6,280 nt of DNA from an uncultured bacterium (GTDB lineage Bacteria; Patescibacteriota; Minisyncoccia; Minisyncoccales; JAQTVQ01). Location: assembly GCA_903839905.1 (NCBI GenBank), contig CAIMDX010000051.1, positions 1-6,280 on the forward strand. The letters run 5' to 3'. Position 1 is the first letter of the stretch. Each line of letters starts with the position of its first letter. Under the pieces are notes generated by a model that saw nothing but the letters and a program-made list of their open reading frames with translations, had not been told where the DNA came from and searched no databases. This document shows positions 1-5,675 of the stretch, in pieces. Both the position numbers and the translations under genes were made by a program.

Positions 1-1989
1 CTATTAGCTGTGATATTGTTTTTTCTCTACACAAAGGATTTGCCCCGCCCTGAAAATTTTAACGAGAATATAATCAATCAAACGACAAAAATCTACGACC
101 GGACCGGAGAAATTGTTTTGTCCAGTATTTACGGAGAAGAGAAAAGAACATATCTGACTATTGATAAGCTGCCGGAGAAATTACAAAAGGCAGTAATAGC
201 CACTGAAGATGCGAGATTTTACCAACATAACGGTATAGACTTCCAGGGAATCGCCAGGGCGATAAAAGTAGATTTGGAAACAGGAGAAGCTAAACAGGGA
301 GCTTCTACTATCACCCAACAATTGATCCGATCTTCCCTGTTGAGTAATGAAAAAAGCGTAGGCAGAAAGATTAAAGAAATTATTTTATCAATTGAACTTG
401 ATAGCAAATATTCCAAAACGCAAATATTGGAATGGTATCTAAACCAAGTGCCGTTCGGAGTAAATATTTACGGAGCTCAAGAAGCGTCATTGTCTTATTT
501 TGATAAGCCTGTTTCTGAAATAAGCCTGGCTCAAGCCGCCCTCTTGGCCGCGGTTATCCAAGCTCCCAGCTATTACAACCCTTATGGCAGCCACTTGGAC
601 GGACTTTTAGCAAGAAAGGATTATGTTTTAGATAGAATGGTCCAAGAAAACTACATCACAGGAGAAGAGGCCGAGACGGCTAAGAAAGAAGTTTTAACTT
701 TTGACAAACTTCCCAAAACCCTTTCCCCCCATTTTGTCAATTATGTCAAACAGCAGCTGGAAATCAAATACGGACAAGCCTTTTTAGAGACCAAGGGATT
801 AAAAATTTATACCACGCTTGATTGGGATTTGCAGCGCGCCGCGGAAAAAGATGTTAAAGACGGAACGGAAAAGAATAAGGCCTTTGGCGCATATAACGGC
901 GCTTTAATTGCGATCAATCCTAAAAACGGGGAGGTTCTTGCCATGGTCGGTTCGGCTGATCCGGAAGGGAAACCTTACCCAGAAGGTTGCGACCCAGCGA
1001 CCACTTGCAAATTTGTTCCGGATTTTAATGTTGCCACTCAAGGAGACCGCCAACCTGGATCTTCTTTTAAGCCTTTTGTTTATGCCGAAGCTTTTCGCAA
1101 AGGATTCACCGGCAATAGTATTGTTGTTGATGAGCAAACAGATTTTGGCGTTTTTGGAGGCAAGCATTATATCCCCTCAAATTACGATGGCAGATTCCGC
1201 GGCGCCATAACCTTAAGAAACGCACTGGCCCAATCATTAAATATTCCAGCTTTAAAGGTCTTGCGAGATATGGCCGGACTGGACGACAGCATCGCTCTGG
1301 CAAAATCAATGGGGATCTCAACACTCAACGAGCCGTCTTCTTTTTATGGCTTGCCATTAGTGCTCGGCGCCGGAGATGTCAAATTAATTGATATGGTTTC
1401 AGCTTTCAGCGTTTTTGCCAACGGCGGATACCGCATTCCGGCTTCGGCCATATTAAGGATAGAAGATGCCGACGGAAATATTATTTACAAAAACGAACCC
1501 ACTCCTAAAAAAGTTTTGGAAAAAAATGTCTGCGACCTTATAAGCGATATTTTATCGGATAACAATGCCAGAGCGCCGATATTCGGGTATCATTCAAATC
1601 TTTATTTTGAGAATTATAAAGCTTCAGTTAAGACCGGAACCACGCAAGACAATAAGGACGGCTGGACAGTCGGCTTTACTCCCAAATTGGCTGTCGGGGT
1701 CTGGGCCGGAAACAATAACCGCGCGCCAATGCAGAAGATCAGCGAGGCCATGGCCGGACCGATTTGGCGCGCGTTCATGCTCCAAGGCCTGCCCAAGATG
1801 GGAGAACCGATGATCAACCTTCCGAATAGCACCTCTACAGCAGCTGCAACGCCAACGGGGACATCTGTAAACCCGATCCCAACAACGCCTGCCCTTTATA
1901 ATACTACTACAGGAGAAAGACTTTACCCTCTTTACAGCACCACTACCGGAGAAAAACTCTACCCGGCGGCGAATCTGCAAGGAGACTAG
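1..1989 (+). CDS. Class A penicillin-binding protein (PBP1A-like bifunctional peptidoglycan glycosyltransferase/DD-transpeptidase), 5' end missing
   Basis: This enzyme polymerises lipid II into glycan strands and cross-links the stem peptides on the outer face of the membrane. The frame is open to the left edge (Leu-Leu-Ala precede the GTG at 10), so the GTG is probably internal and the true start lies outside; the first residues look like the end of an N-terminal membrane anchor. Numbering from the GTG, the GT51 domain spans about 45–225: EDARFYQHNG with catalytic Glu66, GASTITQQL (97–105), GRKIKE (118–123), ILEWYLNQVPFG (139–150) and a late RKDYVLDRM motif (202–210). The transpeptidase domain spans about 295–590: SSFK with nucleophile Ser351 and Lys354, SLN (409–411) and KTGT (541–544). 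All catalytic motifs are present, so it should be active. A Thr/Pro/Ala-rich tail from about 605 ends in a 12-residue tandem repeat. A strong terminator follows 1 base after the stop. Family assignment is very secure; the exact paralogue name is not. Confidence 0.96.
   Translation, partial: LLAVILFFLYTKDLPRPENFNENIINQTTKIYDRTGEIVLSSIYGEEKRTYLTIDKLPEKLQKAVIATEDARFYQHNGIDFQGIARAIKVDLETGEAKQGASTITQQLIRSSLLSNEKSVGRKIKEIILSIELDSKYSKTQILEWYLNQVPFGVNIYGAQEASLSYFDKPVSEISLAQAALLAAVIQAPSYYNPYGSHLDGLLARKDYVLDRMVQENYITGEEAETAKKEVLTFDKLPKTLSPHFVNYVKQQLEIKYGQAFLETKGLKIYTTLDWDLQRAAEKDVKDGTEKNKAFGAYNGALIAINPKNGEVLAMVGSADPEGKPYPEGCDPATTCKFVPDFNVATQGDRQPGSSFKPFVYAEAFRKGFTGNSIVVDEQTDFGVFGGKHYIPSNYDGRFRGAITLRNALAQSLNIPALKVLRDMAGLDDSIALAKSMGISTLNEPSSFYGLPLVLGAGDVKLIDMVSAFSVFANGGYRIPASAILRIEDADGNIIYKNEPTPKKVLEKNVCDLISDILSDNNARAPIFGYHSNLYFENYKASVKTGTTQDNKDGWTVGFTPKLAVGVWAGNNNRAPMQKISEAMAGPIWRAFMLQGLPKMGEPMINLPNSTSTAAATPTGTSVNPIPTTPALYNTTTGERLYPLYSTTTGEKLYPAANLQGD
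1894..1965 (+). repeat. Two tandem copies of a 36-bp unit encoding a 12-residue repeat in the PBP tail
   Basis: The units 1894–1929 and 1930–1965 encode LYNTTTGERLYP and LYSTTTGEKLYP, identical at 10 of 12 residues (Asn/Ser and Arg/Lys differ). The DNA copies differ at several third positions, so the peptide has been kept more closely than the DNA, which suggests an old duplication under selection. The repeats sit at the extreme C-terminus, beyond the transpeptidase domain and after a Thr/Pro-rich linker, so they should be extracytoplasmic. Function is unknown; a cell-wall or partner-binding role is only a guess. Confidence 0.85.
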
Positions 1990-1990
1990 G

Positions 1991-2033
1991 CCTAAACAAA
2001 AAATACTCCCACTGGGAGTATTTTTTGTTTAGG
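1991..2033. terminator. Perfect 20-bp-stem intrinsic terminator, probably bidirectional
   Basis: The left arm 1991–2010 and right arm 2014–2033 are exact reverse complements around a 3-base loop (ACT). Each arm contains a GGGAG/CTCCC core next to the loop and an A6/T6 run further out, so on either strand the RNA forms a G+C-rich top followed by a U run (TTTTTTGTTT). It begins 1 base after the stop of the PBP gene. On the minus strand it could also end transcripts from the 84-residue gene at 2242–2496, which points towards it. Confidence 0.9.
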
Positions 2034-2241
2034 AATTTTCAATTTCTAATTTCTAATTTTTAAATAAATCCCAATTTTTAAACCGCCGATTGGCGAAGGC
2101 TTATTATTCACCTGGAAATAAAATCTAGTCAATGCCAGAACCAATCAATTTTGCCTGCAGGCGCAACAAAAAGAGCGATTATTTAAAATGCTATTAGGAA
2201 TTTTCCCGCCGAAGACGGCCAGGAGACTTCCAAGCCAATAA
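2034..2241. other. Non-coding spacer with AT-rich repeat units and decayed GC-rich palindromes
   Basis: This spacer lies between two converging genes. It starts with an AATTTTC/AATTTCT run (2034–2060) and then shows an imperfect CCGCC-GATT-GGCG hairpin (about 2083–2095) and a perfect GCCTGCAGGC palindrome (2153–2162). These resemble the better-preserved palindromes at 2539–2596. The longest plus-strand ATG frame I noticed (2132–2197) has only 21 codons and no ribosome-binding site. I see no RNA gene or recognisable coding remnant. Confidence 0.6.
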
Positions 2242-2496
2242 CTAATCCATATGCACTAAAAAACCTAAGAGATGTGAAGATAAAAAAGGAAGAGCTAACC
2301 CAATCAGTAAATATCTATTACGAAAAATAATATTTCCCCCTATAAAAATAGAAATAAAGCCTACGATTAATGAGAAGACAGAAAGAGCAATCTCTCTCCC
2401 TCTTGTGATTTCATAAAAATAACAAAAAAGGAGAGGTATTCCAATTAAAACATTAATAACTCCAACCGTAACCACGGCGACTCTTTTTATCCTCAT
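2242..2496 (-). CDS. Hypothetical small membrane protein, 84 residues
   Basis: I do not recognise this protein. It starts with a basic stretch (MRIKR) followed by three likely hydrophobic helices at about residues 7–28, 36–58 and 62–81, separated by a short polar loop with charged residues (EITRGRE) and another with basic residues (RNR). The composition is that of a small integral membrane protein with most of its length in the bilayer. The start ATG has only a weak AGGG about 9 bases upstream. It lies between the PBP terminator and dnaN, on the same strand as dnaN and 130 bases beyond the dnaN stop, so it could be read through from dnaN or have its own promoter. AT-rich repeats lie on both sides. 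Low-complexity hydrophobic frames can arise by chance in AT-rich DNA, so its reality is moderately supported: it is the only long frame here and looks like a coherent membrane protein. Confidence 0.55.
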   Translation of the reverse strand: MRIKRVAVVTVGVINVLIGIPLLFCYFYEITRGREIALSVFSLIVGFISIFIGGNIIFRNRYLLIGLALPFLSSHLLGFLVHMD

Positions 2497-2626
2497 AAAA
2501 TAACCCTAAATTAATAATTATCAATGTTTGAAAATTGATCCGCCAGCTGGCGGAATTGAAAATTCAATGAAAATTACCTGCCTGCCGGTAGGCAGGGAAA
2601 TTGAAAATTGAAAATTCTGATTGCAA
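2497..2626. repeat. Repeat-rich spacer: GAAAATT units and two GC-rich palindromes
   Basis: This spacer between dnaN and the small membrane gene contains a perfect 16-base palindrome TCCGCCAGCTGGCGGA (2539–2554). It also has a 20-base inverted repeat (2577–2596) with arms CCTGCCTGCC and GGTAGGCAGG that pair throughout if one G–U pair is allowed. Around and between them are repeated TTGAAAATT units (2528–2536, 2556–2564, 2600–2608, 2607–2615). GC-rich palindromes of this style recur between genes in many Patescibacteria genomes as far as I recall; no search was possible here. They could act as weak terminators or be interspersed repeats. Confidence 0.75.
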
Positions 2627-2630
2627 TCAG
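2617..2630. repeat. Perfect 14-base palindrome overlapping the dnaN stop codon
   Basis: CTGATTGCAATCAG is its own reverse complement and includes the dnaN TGA. As RNA it could form a 5-bp stem with a TGCA loop, followed on the minus strand by AATTTTCAATTTTC. It might help end dnaN transcription together with the CCTGCC hairpin 20 bases further on, but the stem is short and the U run is broken, so the terminator reading is weak. Confidence 0.4.
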
Positions 2631-3772
2631 TCAGGGTTTATCGGCATTACCACATACAGATAGCTGGCATCTCCTATCGGCTTCAAAATCGCTGGACCCT
2701 TATTGTCGTGCAGGCCGAAAAACACTTCCGAGCTTTTGATTTTGGCCAGCCCGTCTAAAACAAATCTCCAATTAAAGGAAACATCCGCCTTGTCTCCTTC
2801 TATCTTAGCGGCAATATTAGATTTGCTTTCTCCTAAGTCGGGGTCCTGGCTTAATATCTCCAATTCTTTTGTTTCAGCGTTGGCCTTTATTTTTATTTCA
2901 TTTATCTTTCCTCCAAACAAGCTGGCTATTTTCAACTGATTAATAAATTCATCCTTATTAATCGTTATTTTTGTTTGGCTTTCTTTTGGAATAATCTCTT
3001 GATAGGTCGGATATTCCCCCTCTATCAGGCGGGAAACCAAATTAACTTCAGGATGGTCTGTTTCCTGCAATAAAGTTTCAAACATAACCTGCGATTCGGA
3101 TAAGTATATTCTAGTATTTTTAACAGTATCTCCTAGTATAGAAATCAGCTCTTTTGCTGTTTTCTGCGGGAGGATAAAATTAATCTCTTTTTTGAACAGG
3201 TTTTTATACTCTTCTTTCTTTTCAGAAAAGGTTATTGTTTTTTCAGCTAATCGGAAGCTGTCGGTGGTTACTAATTTCAACTCCTCGCTGCCAAATGAAA
3301 AATAAACCCCGGATATTTCCGGCCTGACTTGAGACAAACTGGTAAAATCAATAACATCTGACAATCCATCTTTTAGTTTTTTGCTATTCACTTCAATAAA
3401 AGCGTCCTTGGAAAAAGACGGGATAATCGGAAAGTCATCAGTGGAAAAGCCTTTAATCTGGGTTTTATAATTCTTGCTTTCAATAAAAATGGTTTTATTC
3501 TTCTCTTCAATGTCTATTTTTTCATCGTTTAAAGAATTCACCAGCTGCGAAAAAAACTTAGCCGGAATGGTTAATTTCCCGTCTTTTTCGGTCTTGCAAA
3601 GCCCCCACCATTGAGCCCCTAGCTCCAAGTCGGTTGTGGATAATTTTATAAAGTTTGGCGAAACCTCAATCAAGACATTATTTAAGATGGGTAAGGTTGA
3701 GACTCTTCCGGCGATCTTTTCAACCACGGCCAGCCCTTTTTTCAGAGTTTTAGTTAATAAAGTAATTTTCAT
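2627..3772 (-). CDS. dnaN: DNA polymerase III beta subunit (sliding clamp)
   Basis: The protein forms the ring-shaped clamp that slides on DNA and tethers the replicative polymerase; it also docks other replication and repair proteins. At 381 residues it has normal family length and the usual three-domain fold. Recognisable segments are VSTLPILNNVLIE (24–36) and STTDLELG (45–52) in domain 1, FPIIP (114–118), RPEISGVYF (150–158) and VTTDSFRLAEK (168–178) in domain 2, and SRLIEGEYPTYQEIIP (247–262), FNWRFVLDGL (333–342), GPAILKP (359–365) and VVMPI (374–378) in domain 3. It ends MPINPD where many clamps end MPMRL. The ATG start matches the usual N-terminus (MKITLLTKTL); I see no good Shine-Dalgarno, only an AT-rich leader. 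It lies 276 bases downstream of dnaA on the same strand, the standard dnaA–dnaN order, with origin DNA between. A perfect DnaA box lies within its codons 44–46. Confidence 0.98.
   Translation of the reverse strand: MKITLLTKTLKKGLAVVEKIAGRVSTLPILNNVLIEVSPNFIKLSTTDLELGAQWWGLCKTEKDGKLTIPAKFFSQLVNSLNDEKIDIEEKNKTIFIESKNYKTQIKGFSTDDFPIIPSFSKDAFIEVNSKKLKDGLSDVIDFTSLSQVRPEISGVYFSFGSEELKLVTTDSFRLAEKTITFSEKKEEYKNLFKKEINFILPQKTAKELISILGDTVKNTRIYLSESQVMFETLLQETDHPEVNLVSRLIEGEYPTYQEIIPKESQTKITINKDEFINQLKIASLFGGKINEIKIKANAETKELEILSQDPDLGESKSNIAAKIEGDKADVSFNWRFVLDGLAKIKSSEVFFGLHDNKGPAILKPIGDASYLYVVMPINPD
3635..3643. promoter_or_regulatory. Perfect DnaA box inside dnaN
   Basis: TGTGGATAA is an exact match to the TTATCCACA consensus on the opposite strand. 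It is made by codons Leu44-Ser45-Thr46 of dnaN, just before the conserved TDLE motif. It lies 199 bases from the nearest box in the dnaA–dnaN spacer. It may extend the origin's DnaA-binding region or be a coincidence of coding sequence. Confidence 0.5.
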
Positions 3773-3810
3773 AATAATAACAAGTTAATTAAAAAATTAT
3801 TTAATTTATT
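3773..3810. other. AT-rich stretch, candidate DNA-unwinding element
   Basis: Of these 38 bases only two are G or C (at 3781 and 3784). The stretch lies directly upstream of dnaN and 23 bases from a perfect DnaA box at 3834. An extremely AT-rich tract beside DnaA boxes in the dnaA–dnaN spacer is where origin melting takes place in Bacillus-type origins. This role is inferred from position and composition. Confidence 0.6.
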
Positions 3811-3833
3811 GTTGTTGGTTTGAGTTTTTTTCC

Positions 3834-4032
3834 TGTGGATAATATATGGAAATATAATCTTTTAAAAGCTTTTAATGGAAAATATTTATGGATAAGCGGT
3901 GGAGAAACAAGTGGAGCTTTGCGTTAAATCTATGGATAAAAATCAAGGCGATAATTTAAGAAAAAATCAGCCTCTTTTTATCCCCTGTTTCTTGCAGTGA
4001 GTTATAAGTATTTTCTTAACAAATAATCCACA
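3834..4032. other. oriC: oriC, dnaA–dnaN side: row of five DnaA boxes
   Basis: One box is perfect: TGTGGATAA at 3834–3842. Three have one mismatch: TATGGATAA at 3887–3895, TATGGATAA at 3931–3939, and TAATCCACA at 4024–4032 in the opposite orientation. One is weaker, with two mismatches: TTATCCCCT at 3978–3986. Starts are 53, 44, 47 and 46 bases apart. The two boxes nearest dnaA point the other way from the three nearest dnaN. With the adjoining AT-rich stretch this is the likely place of origin opening. It is supported by the dnaA–dnaN context and box density, not by experiment. Confidence 0.8.
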
Positions 4033-4048
4033 GTTTTTTAAAAAACAA

Positions 4049-5413
4049 TTACGCTTCCAGTGTATAAATTTTTTGCAAGATTGAATCCACCTCTTGGCAA
4101 AATTTTTCGTTTTCTTGTATCTCGCGGTCAATTAAATGGCAGGCATGCATTACTGTTGTGTGATCTTTTCCTCCAAATTTGCGGCCTATGGCCGGGAAAG
4201 AGAAGCTTAGCTCCTTTCTTAGTAAATACATGGCTAATTGGCGAGGCTTAACAAACTCTTTTTTGCGGGAAGAATAAAATAAATTTTTATCTTCAAGATC
4301 GTAAAATTCGCTTATGGCTTGGAGGATAAGGGTGGGGTTGGTGAATTTAGACGGAGAAATAATGATGTTCCTCAAGAGTTTTTTCGCTTCCTCAAAACTG
4401 GGAACTTTATTGTTGATTTTTTGGAAAATCAAAAGCCTGTTTAAGGCGCTTTCAATCTCTCTGACATTTTTTTGAATATTAGCGGCGATATATTCTAAAA
4501 CTTTCGCTGGCACTTCGGCGTTTTTTTCCATTGTTTTCTGTTTTAAGATAGCCAGCCTTGTTTCGTAATCCGGCAAGCTTACATCAGCTACCATTCCCCC
4601 TTCAAATCTTGACTTTAGTCTTTCCGTGATCGCGGGGATGGCCTTAGGAGGGCGATCGGAAGAAAGGATTATTTGTTTTCCTCTTTGGTAAAGATCGTTG
4701 AATGTGTGGAAAAACTCTTCTTGGGTTTTTTCTTTTCCGGCAAAAAACTGGACATCGTCAACAATTAGAACATCAACTTTTCTTAGATTGGCTTTTAGCT
4801 CTTCAATGCTGTTGTTGCGGATAGCATTAACAATAGCGGAAATCAGCTTGTCGGAGGGGACATATTTAACCTTGTACGGCGGATTTTTTTTAGATAATTC
4901 ATTCCCGATTGCTTGCAACAAGTGCGTTTTTCCCAGCCCCACTCCGCCATAAATAAAAAGCGGGTTATAAATTTTTCCAGGCTCTTTAATAATGGCTTCG
5001 GCTGCGGCATGAGCCAGTTCGTTGAACGGGCCGACTATAAAATTTTGAAAACCGTATTTTGGGTTAAGGTTTGTTTCTTTGTCTATTTCCAGTTCGGCGA
5101 ATCCAAGCTGTTCCACTGGAAGTTCTTGCGGCGCAGGCTGCTTTATCGGCTCTCTTATTTTGGCTGCTGGAAAATCTATCTGATAGCTTATTTCTTTAAT
5201 GCTGGCGTCCAAAGCCCTTAAAATTTTTAAAATTTCTTTATTGTATTTTTGCTCTAGCCATTCTTTGGCGAAAGAGTTTGGAACAGAAACTATTATCACC
5301 CCCTCTTCCTGGGAAGCTATTTTAGTGCTCGCGAACCAGGTTGCGAAATTAGCTGGGGAAATATTGAGTTGGATTTGCGCCAATACGGTTTGCCAGAGTT
5401 CTTGGTATGTCAT
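4049..5413 (-). CDS. dnaA: Chromosomal replication initiator protein DnaA
   Basis: DnaA is the AAA+ initiator: it binds DnaA boxes, forms an ATP-dependent filament and melts the origin. The 454 residues match the family. Domain I (about 1–80) begins ELWQTVLAQIQLNISPANFATWF; a short variable linker follows (about 85–115). Domain III carries Walker A GGVGLGKT (156–163, Lys162), Walker B VLIVDD (215–220), sensor 1 LSSDRPP (250–256), the arginine finger in ERLKSRF (Arg269) and sensor 2 in NVREIESALNRL (Arg318). Domain IV is a helix-turn-helix with signature GGKDHTTVMHACH (414–426), which reads the box. No key residue is missing. The ATG is preceded by TTAAGG (5426–5421, minus strand) at 7-base spacing, a reasonable ribosome-binding site. 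Boxes on both sides of the gene, one of them between the elements of its probable promoter, suggest self-regulation. Confidence 0.99.
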   Translation of the reverse strand: MTYQELWQTVLAQIQLNISPANFATWFASTKIASQEEGVIIVSVPNSFAKEWLEQKYNKEILKILRALDASIKEISYQIDFPAAKIREPIKQPAPQELPVEQLGFAELEIDKETNLNPKYGFQNFIVGPFNELAHAAAEAIIKEPGKIYNPLFIYGGVGLGKTHLLQAIGNELSKKNPPYKVKYVPSDKLISAIVNAIRNNSIEELKANLRKVDVLIVDDVQFFAGKEKTQEEFFHTFNDLYQRGKQIILSSDRPPKAIPAITERLKSRFEGGMVADVSLPDYETRLAILKQKTMEKNAEVPAKVLEYIAANIQKNVREIESALNRLLIFQKINNKVPSFEEAKKLLRNIIISPSKFTNPTLILQAISEFYDLEDKNLFYSSRKKEFVKPRQLAMYLLRKELSFSFPAIGRKFGGKDHTTVMHACHLIDREIQENEKFCQEVDSILQKIYTLEA

Positions 5414-5490
5414 AGATTCGCCTTAAATCTTAAATGAGATTACCTGTTAATTTTTGGAGCCGGCTAAAGTTTGGAATATTTTTTAAGAGA

Positions 5491-5609
5491 TAATCCACCA
5501 GGGAATAAATTTCTATCGGATAAAATTATTATAGAGCATAAGCTGTGGATAAGTAAAGAATGAAGCATTATTTGGGGTTTTAAAATTTCTGTGCAACAAC
5601 TGTGGAAAA
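5491..5609. other. oriC: oriC, dnaA-upstream side: second DnaA-box group
   Basis: A perfect box TGTGGATAA lies at 5544–5552, a one-mismatch box TGTGGAAAA at 5601–5609, and a two-mismatch box TAATCCACC at 5491–5499. They sit in the 262-base divergent spacer between dnaA and rpmH, spaced 53 and 57 bases apart. Together with the group on the other side of dnaA they give a two-part origin like that of Bacillus subtilis. Confidence 0.7.
5528..5557 (-). promoter_or_regulatory. Probable dnaA promoter, overlapped by a DnaA box
   Basis: On the minus strand a perfect −10 TATAAT (5533–5528) follows a partial −35 TTTACT (5557–5552, 4 of 6 matches to TTGACA) at 18-base spacing. Transcription would start near 5521, giving a leader of about 108 bases before the dnaA ATG. 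The perfect DnaA box 5544–5552 lies between the two elements, so bound DnaA should block RNA polymerase. The −10 is convincing; the −35 and the start point are inferred. Confidence 0.55.
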
Positions 5610-5640
5610 ACTGTTATTATCTTTTTTAATAAAACTCAGA

Positions 5641-5668
5641 TTGACAAAAAGCGGATTTTTGATATATT
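5641..5668 (+). promoter_or_regulatory. Strong sigma-70-type promoter for rpmH–rnpA–yidC, probably leaderless
   Basis: A consensus −35 TTGACA (5641–5646) and a −10 TATATT (5663–5668) are separated by 16 bases. Only 7 bases lie between the −10 and the rpmH ATG at 5676, so the expected transcription start falls at or beside the A of the ATG. There is no room for a Shine-Dalgarno in the mRNA and none is visible. Confidence 0.75.
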
Positions 5669-5675
5669 TAAACGC

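Noticed and set aside
10..12. GTG as the start codon of the PBP gene
   Set aside because: The frame stays open to the window edge, and the protein begins in the middle of a likely membrane helix. The gene is truncated by the window, so the start is outside.
908..1324. Open frames of 72–100 codons on both strands inside the PBP gene
   Set aside because: All overlap a transpeptidase coding region with intact motifs, and their translations look like random out-of-frame sequence.
2132..2197. 21-codon frame in the spacer after the PBP gene
   Set aside because: It is too short, has no ribosome-binding site and overlaps a palindrome. There is no evidence of coding.
3771..3780. TTATTATTA on the minus strand as DnaA-trio repeats
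   Set aside because: The triplets fit the loose trio pattern, but they lie over 50 bases from the nearest DnaA box, whereas known trios lie close beside a box. Simple AT-rich sequence explains them equally well.
4033..4046. GTTTTTTAAAAAAC palindrome after the dnaA stop as a terminator
   Set aside because: The stem is almost all A–T with no loop or G–C core, so it would be unstable as an RNA hairpin.
4705..4713. TGTGGAAAA, a one-mismatch DnaA box inside dnaA
   Set aside because: It is imperfect, isolated and far from either spacer. One such match is expected by chance in coding DNA of this length.
4913..5221. 102-codon open frame on the plus strand opposite dnaA
   Set aside because: It lies wholly inside the well-supported dnaA gene on the other strand, resembles no protein I know and has no ribosome-binding site. 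It is a shadow frame.
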